DNA of 64,000 nucleotides, taken from Balneolaceae bacterium (lineage in GTDB: Bacteria; Bacteroidota; Rhodothermia; Balneolales; Balneolaceae). The position numbers and the translations under genes were made by a program. Each line of letters opens with the position of its first letter. Within the stretch, counting starts at the first letter, position 1. This document shows positions 35,318 through 46,824 of the stretch, piece by piece. The stretch covers positions 124,001 through 188,000 of the forward strand of contig JAXHMM010000003.1 in NCBI GenBank assembly GCA_034521445.1, written 5' to 3'. Below the pieces are notes generated by a model. It was not told the origin of the DNA. It did no database searches and saw nothing but the letters and a program-made list of their open reading frames with translations.

Positions 35318-36243
35318 TAGCCCTTTTCCCTATCCACCCCGTGCAGGGGCGCCATCCCCGATAAGACGCGCTTGTAGTTTTCCACGATCTGCGCGGCCGC
35401 CTCGTCCGGCGGGGTGATGCTGGCGGCGTGCGGGGTCACCATGATCCTTTCGCGGTTCCAGAACGGGTGTTTCTCCGGCAGGGGTTCCTCCCCGAATACA
35501 TCCAGGAAGGCGCCTGCAAGCCATCCCTTGTCGAGTGTGTATACCAGGTCCTCCTCCACAAGGTGCTCGCCCCGGGCCACGTTGACCAGGCAGGCCGGAC
35601 GCACCAGGCGGCGCATCAGCTCCAGGTCCAGGATGCCTTCGGTTTCGGCCGTCAGCGGGAGCAGGCAGACCAGCACGCGTGTCTGTTCCGCGAAGGCCTC
35701 CAGGGATTCCCTGCCCGACAGGCAGCGCACCCCCTCCAGCTCCCCCGGGGTGCGCGACCACCCAAGCACCGGATAGCCGGACTGCGCCAGGAACTCGGCC
35801 ACCGGTCCGCCGATGGCTCCCAGTCCCATGACCCCCACCGGCAGCTCCCCGGCCGGTATGTTCGGGTGCACGTTCCACTCGGAACGCTCCTTCTGGCGCA
35901 GGTAGCGCAGGGTGTGGCGCTGAAAGTTGAGCACCGCCGCCAGTACGTACTCCTGCATCTGGCGCACCAGGGAGGGGGCCACCACCCGGCAGATGGACAC
36001 CGACTCCGGCAGGTCGGGATCTCCGAGCAGGTGATCTGCGCCCGCTCCCAGCGAGGAGACGGCCTTGAGATTGGGAAAATCGCCCAGCAGATGGCGGGGA
36101 TGATTCCAGGTGACCGCAAACTGTACCCTCTTTTTGTTCGGGACCGCAGGCCAGAGGTCGACGTCCAGGTTCGGGTCCACCTCCAGCAGGCTCTCTTTCA
36201 GACTTTTCATGTCCCTTTCGGGGGCAACCAGCAACAGCGACAT
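35314..36243 (-). CDS. D-2-hydroxyacid dehydrogenase (glyoxylate/hydroxypyruvate reductase A-like)
   Basis: A 309-aa NAD(P)-dependent dehydrogenase of the GhrA subgroup. The Rossmann motif is GVMGLGAIGGPVAEFL, the substrate-binding SLGAGADHLL precedes it, and the catalytic residues lie in NVARGEHLVEEDL (Arg), DVFGEEPLPEKHPFW (Glu) and TPHAASIT (His). It probably reduces glyoxylate or hydroxypyruvate. It is divergent from the amidoligase operon, with a 35-base gap between the starts. Confidence 0.9.
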   Translation of the reverse strand: MSLLLVAPERDMKSLKESLLEVDPNLDVDLWPAVPNKKRVQFAVTWNHPRHLLGDFPNLKAVSSLGAGADHLLGDPDLPESVSICRVVAPSLVRQMQEYVLAAVLNFQRHTLRYLRQKERSEWNVHPNIPAGELPVGVMGLGAIGGPVAEFLAQSGYPVLGWSRTPGELEGVRCLSGRESLEAFAEQTRVLVCLLPLTAETEGILDLELMRRLVRPACLVNVARGEHLVEEDLVYTLDKGWLAGAFLDVFGEEPLPEKHPFWNRERIMVTPHAASITPPDEAAAQIVENYKRVLSGMAPLHGVDREKGY

Positions 36244-36278
36244 GCGATGGCGTTCAGGATTGGGTTTGGAGTTGATAC

Positions 36279-36791
36279 ATGGGGAAGGTAAAATATTTGA
36301 CGAGGGAATGCGTATTCCTCGTAATATACCGATCTACCCAACAGGCGACCGCCTCCCCCGACGATGAAATCATTGCTTCCCATGCGCATGCCCTGGGGAG
36401 GGGATACCGGGTGGCTATCTACACCTATAATCTCACCCTTTTCGATCCCACCTGGTTCGGACACGAATCTTTCTACATCAAGAACAAGCTCATGCAGCAG
36501 GCGGCCCTGAAAGACGATCCCAAGCTTGGGGAGGCCACCGAGGCCTACGGGGCCTTCCTGGACCGGGGCGGGGAGCTGCGCTACGAGGTGCTGCGCCCCT
36601 GGCTGGTCCGACGTGAGCTTGAGGAGGGCAGGCCGGTGCTGGCCGACCCCCTGCGCGGCAATCCGATGGGAGGGGAACAGATTTACGAGACGGACATCGA
36701 CCGGGTGTTGAATGCCATCCTGCTGGGCATCGTGACCTACGACGCCAACCTTATACTCATAACGCCCCCCGAAGGAGGGACGACGGACTGA
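36279..36791 (+). CDS. Degenerate C39-peptidase-like protein of the amidoligase operon
   Basis: A 170-aa protein matching parts of the C39-like peptidase that usually opens RimK/GCS2 operons: HALGRGYRVAIYTYN, DPTWF, ADPLRGNP, and DIDRVLNAILLGIVTYDANL. From memory of the family, two parts are missing. The N-terminal segment with the catalytic Cys (CGPT-type motif) is replaced by unrelated sequence after the ATG. The central segment with the catalytic His (GHFVV-type) is deleted between PVL and ADP. A GGAG site eight bases upstream supports the start, and an in-frame TGA at 36273 rules out a longer protein. It overlaps the next gene by one base (TGATG). Confidence 0.75.
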   Translation: MGKVKYLTRECVFLVIYRSTQQATASPDDEIIASHAHALGRGYRVAIYTYNLTLFDPTWFGHESFYIKNKLMQQAALKDDPKLGEATEAYGAFLDRGGELRYEVLRPWLVRRELEEGRPVLADPLRGNPMGGEQIYETDIDRVLNAILLGIVTYDANLILITPPEGGTTD

Positions 36792-38278
36792 TGCGAAATA
36801 TCGTGGTGGTGAACCAACCGAAACACTGGCCGCTCGACCTGCCCGGGGTTGAGGTGGTGGCGGTGCGCGCCTACCTGGGCGATCCCGAATGGAGCCGCGT
36901 CCGACGGGTTCGGGTCTTTAACATGTGCCGTTCGTACCGCTACCAGTCGGCCGGCTACTACGTCTCCCTGCTGGCCGAGGCCAGGGGACACAAGCCGCTG
37001 CCGGGGGTGATGACCATTCAGGATCTGAAGTCGCAGACCATGGTGCGTTTCGTCTCCGACGAGCTCATCGAACTCATCCAGAAGAGCCTGCGTCCCATTC
37101 AGGGCGACCGCTTCGTGCTGAGCATCTATTTCGGTCGCAACACCGCCCGCCGCTACGACCGCCTCAGCCGGAAACTCTTCGCGCAGTTTCGCGCCCCGCT
37201 GCTGCGCGCCCACTTCCTGCGCGGGGCGGGAGGATGGGGCCTGCAGTCCATCGGACCCATCCCTGCCGGTGAGGTGCCTGAAAGCCACCGCGACTTCGTG
37301 GGACGCGTGGCCCGGGAGTATTTCGAGGGGAGGCGTTCGGAGTTGGCGCCGGGACGCGAGACCCGTTTTGACCTGGCCATCCTTCGCAACTCTGAAGAGA
37401 AGTTCCCGCCCTCCGACGAGAAGGCCATCCGGGCGTTCGTGAAGGCCGCCGAGCAGCTTGACTTCTACGTCGAGCAGATCGGCCGGGAGGACTACGCGCG
37501 GCTGGCCGAGTTCGATGCGCTTTTTATCCGGGAGACCACCAGCGTAAACCACCACACCTACCGCTTCGCTCGCCGTGCGGCGGCCGAGGGACTGGTGGTG
37601 ATCGACGACCCGGAGTCCATCCTCCGCTGCACCAACAAGGTTTACCTGGCGGAGCTGTTGCAGCGCAACCGCATCCCGGCCCCGAGCACCATTATCCTGG
37701 GCGAGGGACAGGAGGAGCGGCTGGAACGGGAGATCGGATTTCCCTGCATCCTCAAGCAGCCCGACAGCTCATTTTCACAGGGCGTCGTGAAGGTGGACGC
37801 CCGCGAGGACCTGCAGCCTGCCCTGGAGCGGCTCTTTGACAAGTCCGAACTGCTCATTGCCCAGGAGTTTCTGCCCACCGAATACGACTGGCGGGTGGGC
37901 GTGCTCAACCGGCAGCCCTTCTATGCCTGCAGATACTTCATGGCGCGCAAACACTGGCAGATCTACGAGCAGCACGCATCGGGACGCGTGTTTGCCGGCA
38001 GGGCGGAGGCGGTGCCGGTGGAGGAGGCGCCCCCGGAGGTGATCGAAACGGCCCTGGCCGCCGCCAACCTGATCGGGGACGGTTTGTACGGGGTGGACCT
38101 GAAACTCACCGGCGGGAAGGTTTACGTCATCGAGGTGAACGACAATCCCAGCATCGACAGCGGCTGCGAGGACGCCTGTCTGGGTGAGGAGCTCTACCGC
38201 AGGGTCATGGAAGAGATGCTGCGCAGGGTGGAGCAGAAAAAGGAGCGCAGCACACGCTCCAGGAACGGCGCGCCATGA
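36791..38278 (+). CDS. RimK-like ATP-grasp amidoligase with N-terminal RLAN domain
   Basis: A 495-aa ligase. The N-terminal RLAN domain (about 1-165; FNMCRSYRYQSAGYYVSLLA) marks the RimK branch found in GCS2/FGase operons. The ATP-grasp domain (about 255-480) includes the nucleotide-binding LKQPDSSFSQGVVKV and the metal-binding VIEVNDNPSIDSG. It should join an amino acid or peptide to a carboxylate through an acyl-phosphate. The gene overlaps both neighbours (1 base before, 4 bases after), so production is tightly coupled. The substrate is unknown. Confidence 0.9.
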   Translation: MRNIVVVNQPKHWPLDLPGVEVVAVRAYLGDPEWSRVRRVRVFNMCRSYRYQSAGYYVSLLAEARGHKPLPGVMTIQDLKSQTMVRFVSDELIELIQKSLRPIQGDRFVLSIYFGRNTARRYDRLSRKLFAQFRAPLLRAHFLRGAGGWGLQSIGPIPAGEVPESHRDFVGRVAREYFEGRRSELAPGRETRFDLAILRNSEEKFPPSDEKAIRAFVKAAEQLDFYVEQIGREDYARLAEFDALFIRETTSVNHHTYRFARRAAAEGLVVIDDPESILRCTNKVYLAELLQRNRIPAPSTIILGEGQEERLEREIGFPCILKQPDSSFSQGVVKVDAREDLQPALERLFDKSELLIAQEFLPTEYDWRVGVLNRQPFYACRYFMARKHWQIYEQHASGRVFAGRAEAVPVEEAPPEVIETALAAANLIGDGLYGVDLKLTGGKVYVIEVNDNPSIDSGCEDACLGEELYRRVMEEMLRRVEQKKERSTRSRNGAP

Positions 38279-39516
38279 GCACGAACTCCCCCCTTCATCT
38301 TTTCCAGGCCTTCGGCATCGAGCTGGAGTATATGATCGTGGACCGCGACAGCCTCGACGTGCGGCCTGTGACCGACCGCCTGCTGCACAAGCTGGCAGGG
38401 TCGTATATCAATGAGGTGGAGCGCGGCGACCTGGCCTGGTCCAACGAACTGGCCCTGCACGTGCTGGAATTCAAGACCAACGGCCCAGCTGCCGGACTGG
38501 GCGGCCTCCACCGTTCATTCCAGCGGGAGGTGGAGGAGGCCAACCGCCTGCTGGCCGGGGAGGGCGCCTGCCTGATGCCCACGGCCATGCATCCATGGAT
38601 GGACCCCTACCGCGAGCTGAAGCTCTGGCCCCACGAGTACAACCCCATCTACGAGGCCTACAACCGGATCTTTGACTGCAGGGGACACGGGTGGGCCAAC
38701 CTGCAGAGCATGCACCTCAACCTGCCATTTCAGGGCGACGAAGAATTTGGGCGCCTGCACGCGGCCATTCGGGTGGTGCTGCCCCTGCTTCCGGCCCTGG
38801 CTGCCAGCTCTCCGGTGGCGGACGGCGAGCTCAAGTCTTTTGCCGACTACCGGCTGGAGGTCTACCGCGGCAACTCCCATGCCGTACCCTCGGTGCTGGG
38901 CTGGGTGGTGCCGGAGGCCGTTTCCAGCCGGGCGGAGTACCAGCAGAAAATTTTCCAGCCCATGTACCGCGACATTGCTCCGCACGATCCCGAGGGTATA
39001 CTGGCTGACGAATGGCTCAACTCGCGCGGAGCGATTGCCCGTTTCGACCGAGGCAGTATCGAGATACGGCTTGTTGACGTGCAGGAGTGTTCCCTGGCCG
39101 ACCTGGCGCTGGCCCGGATGGTCACCGACACGGTTCGGGCCCTGGCCGACGAGCGATGGGCAGGTCTGGAGGAGCTGAATGCGTGGGACGAGAAGGAGCT
39201 TTTCGGGTTGATGATGGAGGCGGCGCGCGAAGGGGAAGAGGCCCGGATTGACAGCCCCGGCTACCTGGCGCTCTTCGGAATGGAGGGCCGCACCGCGACA
39301 GCCGGAGAGGTCTGGCAACATCTCCACGAACGTATCTACGGGGACCGTCGGGGGAAAGCGGACGAGCAGCTTGCGGCCCTGGCGCGCATCCTGGAGGCGG
39401 GCACCCTCTCCACGCGCATCCGCAGGCGAGTTGGACCGGCCCCGGATCGTCCCCGACTGAAGCAGGTCTACCGGGAGCTTACGGAATGCCTGGGTGAAGG
39501 ACGCCTGTTGGAATAG
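38275..39516 (+). CDS. GCS2-family carboxylate-amine ligase (glutamate-cysteine ligase-like)
   Basis: A 413-aa member of the GCS2 (YbdK-like) family in the glutamine-synthetase-fold ligases. The glutamate/ATP-binding start FGIELEYMIVD and the later SMHLNLPF and SRGAIARFDRGSIEIRLVD are family-typical. It probably makes a gamma-glutamyl or other amide bond, but glutathione synthesis is not implied, since no gshB is present. It sits in the middle of the operon, with a 4-base overlap with the RimK-like gene and three bases before the amidohydrolase. Confidence 0.92.
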   Translation: MSTNSPLHLFQAFGIELEYMIVDRDSLDVRPVTDRLLHKLAGSYINEVERGDLAWSNELALHVLEFKTNGPAAGLGGLHRSFQREVEEANRLLAGEGACLMPTAMHPWMDPYRELKLWPHEYNPIYEAYNRIFDCRGHGWANLQSMHLNLPFQGDEEFGRLHAAIRVVLPLLPALAASSPVADGELKSFADYRLEVYRGNSHAVPSVLGWVVPEAVSSRAEYQQKIFQPMYRDIAPHDPEGILADEWLNSRGAIARFDRGSIEIRLVDVQECSLADLALARMVTDTVRALADERWAGLEELNAWDEKELFGLMMEAAREGEEARIDSPGYLALFGMEGRTATAGEVWQHLHERIYGDRRGKADEQLAALARILEAGTLSTRIRRRVGPAPDRPRLKQVYRELTECLGEGRLLE

Positions 39517-39519
39517 GTC

Positions 39520-40236
39520 ATGGAAGCCCAACTCGTACTGACTTGCGAACACGCCGGCAACAGGGTGCCGGAACGCTACACGGACGTATTCCGGAATGAC
39601 GCCCCGGTGCTGGAGACGCACCGCGGCTACGACATCGGCGCCCTTGAGCTCACGCAGGCCATCGCGGAGGCCTGTGAGGTGGAACCGCACCTGCATACGG
39701 TCACCCGTCTGCTGGTCGACCTGAACCGCTCCCTTCACAACCCCACCGCCTTTTCGGAATATGTGAGGGATTTTGAGCAGGAGGATCGCAGCGAGCTGGT
39801 GCGCCGCTACTACCATCCCCACCGCAACAGGGTGGAGGAGATCATCCGCTCCCTCCTTGCCCGCGGCGAGCAGGTGCTGCATCTCTCCGTTCATACCTTT
39901 ACGCCTGTCATGAGGGGCGAGGAGCGCCAGGCTGACGCAGGTCTGCTTTTCGACCCTTCCCGCGCCCTGGAGAAAGATTTCTGCAGGGCCTGGAAGGCCT
40001 CCATCCTGCGGAAACGTCCGGAGCTGAGGGTCCGCTACAACTACCCGTACAGGGGAACCATGGATGGATTTTCCACCGCCCTCAGGAGGCGCTACGGACC
40101 GGCGGAGTATATGGGCGTGGAGCTGGAGGTCAACCAGAAGTTCCCTCAGCAGGGCGACCCCGCCGGCTGGAAGAAGCTGCGGGAGGACATGGGACAAAGC
40201 CTGAAAGAGGCGCTGCGGAACGAATTGGACTCCTAA
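39520..40236 (+). CDS. N-formylglutamate amidohydrolase family protein
   Basis: A 238-aa FGase-family metal-dependent hydrolase. Visible family motifs are LTCEHAGNRVPERY (metal ligands), RGYDIGALELTQAI, LLVDLNRSLHNP, LSVHTFTP and the C-terminal GVELEVNQKF. Members hydrolyse N-acyl or amide bonds of glutamate derivatives. In the RLAN-RimK operons the enzyme is thought to trim or recycle the ligase product. Here it is the last enzyme gene, three bases behind the GCS2 gene. Confidence 0.9.
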   Translation: MEAQLVLTCEHAGNRVPERYTDVFRNDAPVLETHRGYDIGALELTQAIAEACEVEPHLHTVTRLLVDLNRSLHNPTAFSEYVRDFEQEDRSELVRRYYHPHRNRVEEIIRSLLARGEQVLHLSVHTFTPVMRGEERQADAGLLFDPSRALEKDFCRAWKASILRKRPELRVRYNYPYRGTMDGFSTALRRRYGPAEYMGVELEVNQKFPQQGDPAGWKKLREDMGQSLKEALRNELDS

Positions 40237-40281
40237 GGTTGTCCTTTTTACTTTCCGCTCAACCCAAACGGCTTCGTGTCC

Positions 40282-41058
40282 ATGTCCGACGGCGACCCCC
40301 ACAACAACGGCGTCAGCTACAAGCGCGACGCCCTCTTTCTCACCCTTGCCGGCATCTTCCTTACCGCGCTGGTCCTGGGTAATGTCATCGGCACCACCAA
40401 GTTCGTGGATCTTTTCTCCCTGGAGCTGCCGGGCTGGCTGCTCTCCATTACCCCCGAACTGGTGCGCAACGACCGGATCTACACCATGAGCGTGCCTGTG
40501 GGACTCATCGCCTATCCCTTCACCTTCCTTGCCACCGACCTGATCTCTGAACTTTACGGGAGGAGGAAGGCGCAGCTGCTGGTGTGGGTGGGTTTTTTCA
40601 TGAATGTTTTCATGCTTTTCCTGATGAGCGTGAACCACTGGCTGCCCAACAGTGCGGGGGTGAGCGGGGGACTCAGCCTCTTTGAGCAGGTCTATGAATT
40701 TATGGTGGGCAATACCATCGGAAGCATGATTGCCTACCTTGTCGCACAGACGGTGGACGTGCGCCTCTTCCATTTCTGGAAGCGGCTGACCAAGGGCAAG
40801 CACCTGTGGCTCCGCAACAACGCCTCCACCATGGTGAGTCAACTGGTAGACTCCACCGCCATTCTTTCCATACTTTATATGGCCGGCAACCTGGGTTCGG
40901 ACGTAACCACCATCGGGGCACTGGTCATCCTTATTATAAACTCCTATCTCTTCAAGTTCTTTTTCGCCCTCTTTGACACCCCGCTTTTCTACCTGGGCGT
41001 GCGGCTGTTCAAGCGCTTCGACGAAGACCCGTCCGGCTACGCTCTTCACGATTCCTGA
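40282..41058 (+). CDS. Queuosine precursor transporter (YhhQ/VUT family)
   Basis: A 258-aa inner-membrane protein with about six to seven helices. It has the YhhQ/VUT hallmarks LVLGNVIGTTKFVD, PFTFLATDLISELYGRRKA and RNNASTMVSQLVDSTAILSI. The family imports queuosine precursors. The ATG at 40282 is chosen; a GTG six bases upstream is possible. It follows the amidohydrolase by 45 bases and precedes the rRNA leader. The tgt gene at 48138-49265, which inserts the precursor into tRNA, makes a functional pair, though the two are not co-transcribed. Confidence 0.92.
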   Translation: MSDGDPHNNGVSYKRDALFLTLAGIFLTALVLGNVIGTTKFVDLFSLELPGWLLSITPELVRNDRIYTMSVPVGLIAYPFTFLATDLISELYGRRKAQLLVWVGFFMNVFMLFLMSVNHWLPNSAGVSGGLSLFEQVYEFMVGNTIGSMIAYLVAQTVDVRLFHFWKRLTKGKHLWLRNNASTMVSQLVDSTAILSILYMAGNLGSDVTTIGALVILIINSYLFKFFFALFDTPLFYLGVRLFKRFDEDPSGYALHDS

Positions 41059-41108
41059 GGGGCCGGGGAGCCCCCGGGGGAGAGAGGAAAAATTAATCCG
41101 GAAAAACA

Positions 41109-41140
41109 TTGACACTGTCACCGCTATAGCCGTATATTTG
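41109..41140 (+). promoter_or_regulatory. Bacteroidota-type promoter of the rRNA operon
   Basis: A TTG at 41109-41111 (-33 region) is followed 21 bases later by TATATTTG (41133-41140), a full match to the TAnnTTTG -7 element used by the Bacteroidota primary sigma factor. Position and orientation fit rrn transcription. Transcription should start a few bases after 41143. Confidence 0.75.
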
Positions 41141-41157
41141 AAATCCGTTTTCGACGA

Positions 41158-41201
41158 GGGGTTGAGCACAACACCTGGTGTTGCACTCAACCCTATTTTT
41201 T
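41158..41201 (+). promoter_or_regulatory. Terminator-like hairpin in the rRNA leader (possible attenuator)
   Basis: Arms GGGTTGAG (41158-41165) and CTCAACCC (41186-41193), plus an inner stem CAACACC with GGTGTTG, form a hairpin of about 15 pairs. It is followed directly by TATTTTTT (41194-41201). It starts roughly 12-15 bases after the predicted transcription start and well before 16S. It looks like an intrinsic terminator inside the leader, so it may act as an attenuator or as a roadblock against upstream read-through. Confidence 0.65.
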
Positions 41202-41234
41202 GCTCTGAGAATTGGGCAATGCGAAAGGGGAAAT

Positions 41235-41250
41235 AAGTTCTTTGACATGC
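41235..41250 (+). promoter_or_regulatory. boxA-like antitermination site, rRNA leader
   Basis: AAGTTCTTTGACATGC resembles the TGCTCTTTAACA boxA and the GTTCTTTGACAT element found ahead of 16S in Bacteroidota. A second copy (TGTTCTTTGACGTA, 43333-43346) stands before 23S. This pattern fits NusB/NusE-dependent antitermination. Confidence 0.65.
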
Positions 41251-41280
41251 TGGAATACAGAGACGATCGCACGTCGAGCC
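41251..41280 (+). other. 5' arm of the pre-16S processing stalk
   Basis: This segment (starting TGGAATACAG) is complementary over 30 bases to 42925-42954, just after 16S, with a handful of wobble or mismatched pairs. Such a stalk brackets 16S in the precursor and is the usual RNase III substrate. Its presence supports the 16S limits given. Confidence 0.85.
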
Positions 41281-41364
41281 CTTGTCATCCCGACAATAGT
41301 TGGGAGCGACATAGGAAAACGTTACGGGCTGGGTTCAACACTCTATATTAAGGTGTACTCTTAC

Positions 41365-42903
<1,539 letters not shown>

Positions 42904-42924
42904 GAGGGAGAACCGGCCCGTAGC

Positions 42925-42954
42925 GGCTCGTCGTGTGATCGTCTGTGTATTCCA
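42925..42954 (+). other. 3' arm of the pre-16S processing stalk
   Basis: It begins GGCTCGTCGTGTGATCGTCT and pairs with the leader segment 41251-41280. It lies 22 bases after the 16S end, at the start of the internal transcribed spacer. Confidence 0.85.
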
Positions 42955-43003
42955 GCCAGGCCGGCCTGCCGGCCCCAAACCGGTCGGTTCCCGCCACGCA
43001 TTT

Positions 43004-43078
<75 letters not shown>

Positions 43079-43087
43079 CTTACGGCC

Positions 43088-43120
43088 GGCTCTAGCTCAG
43101 CTGGCCAGAGCGCCTGCTCG
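43088..43120 (+). pseudogene. Truncated tRNA-like fragment (5' half)
   Basis: GGCTCTAGCTCAGCTGGCC and the following AGAGCGCCTGCT look like the acceptor, D arm and first anticodon-stem strand of a tRNA (Ala-like). After this the sequence turns into an unrelated GC-rich stretch with no anticodon loop or 3' half. It lies 18 bases before the full tRNA-Ala, and may be the remains of a duplication or an assembly artefact. Confidence 0.6.
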
Positions 43121-43138
43121 GCCAGCCGGGGCGCCCCT

Positions 43139-43214
43139 GGGGCTATAGCTCAGTTGGCTAGAGCACCTGCTTCTGCAAGCAGGGGGTCGTCGGTTCGAAT
43201 CCGACTGAGCTCCA
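43139..43214 (+). tRNA. tRNA-Ala (TGC), aberrant: two single-base insertions
   Basis: Acceptor GGGGCTA, D arm GCTC/GAGC, anticodon stem CCTGC/GCAGG and T arm GTCGG/CCGAC identify spacer tRNA-Ala. Two oddities are seen. The anticodon loop is TTCTGCAA, eight bases instead of the usual seven (TTTGCAA). The 3' acceptor strand reads TGAGCTCC, with an extra G compared with TAGCTCC. It would fold with a bulge and an enlarged loop. It may be non-functional or a sequencing error. Confidence 0.8.
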
Positions 43215-43332
43215 GCACGGTAGGTCCGCGCCGGAGGGTATGTGTTGGTTGTTGATGTGTTGCCAGGCGCCGACGTTGAGGGCGGGATCTTCCTGGAGAA
43301 GCGTCCCGCGCCGGAAGCATCCGTGCTCCAGG

Positions 43333-43346
43333 TGTTCTTTGACGTA
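43333..43346 (+). promoter_or_regulatory. boxA-like site before 23S
   Basis: TGTTCTTTGACGTA repeats the leader element at 41235-41250 (TTCTTTGACATG) and lies about 115 bases before 23S, the place where a second boxA is found in many rrn operons. Confidence 0.6.
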
Positions 43347-43459
43347 GTGGAATAGCTGATAGGTTATGAAGGTTAAGATCGAAGCAAGTCGATCGAGCAA
43401 GATGACGTCTGACAGACGAACTGCTCAGGCTGCCCGCCGATGGTGGATGGCAAGTCATA

Positions 43460-46396
<2,937 letters not shown>

Positions 46397-46540
46397 TATG
46401 ACTTGCCAGGCCCTCGCCCGGCCGGCGACCGGTCTTAACCGGCAACCCCCTTCAGCTATTCCCCTGGGTCAAAGCACGCCTTGCGCGCGGCCCCGTTCCC
46501 TTCTTTGTACATACATACTGACAGTCCCTCCTTCCAAGGC

Positions 46541-46662
46541 TTTGGAGGAGGCGAGCCAAGCGCGGAGGTTCCACCCGTTCCCATCCCGAACACGGCCGTT
46601 AAGCTCCGCAGCGCCGATGGTACTGCCTCTGGCGGTAGAGTAGGTCCTCGCCTCCTCCAAAG
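46541..46662 (+). rRNA. 5S ribosomal RNA
   Basis: The core CACCCGTTCCCATCCCGAAC and GTTAAGCTCCGCAGCGCCGA are diagnostic. The ends are closed by a perfect stem of about 20 pairs (AAGGCTTTGGAGGAGGCGAG and its complement, 46536-46664), longer than the mature 5S helix I and probably part of the precursor. Confidence 0.95.
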
Positions 46663-46693
46663 CCTTCCTTTATTACTATTGGCCAACCATTGA

Positions 46694-46722
46694 AAGCCCG
46701 AAGCTCACCTGCGGGCTTTTTT
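46694..46722 (+). terminator. Rho-independent terminator of the rRNA operon
   Basis: AAGCCCG (46694-46700) pairs with CGGGCTT (46712-46718) across an 11-base loop, followed by a T tract to 46722. It lies about 30 bases after 5S. Confidence 0.88.
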
Positions 46723-46824
46723 ACGTATGCAATTCTGAGATTTTCACTCATTTTGAATTAAGAACCTATATACGTAACTATTAGTAAGAGGATTGCCTAC
46801 AACTTTCTTATAAGGTCAACGATC

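Noticed and set aside
40237-40281. preQ1 riboswitch ahead of the queuosine-precursor transporter
   Set aside because: The gap is only 45 bases and shows no such fold.
38515-41190. 891-aa minus-strand open frame
   Set aside because: It runs across four plausible plus-strand genes (GCS2, FGase, transporter and flanks) and has shadow composition.
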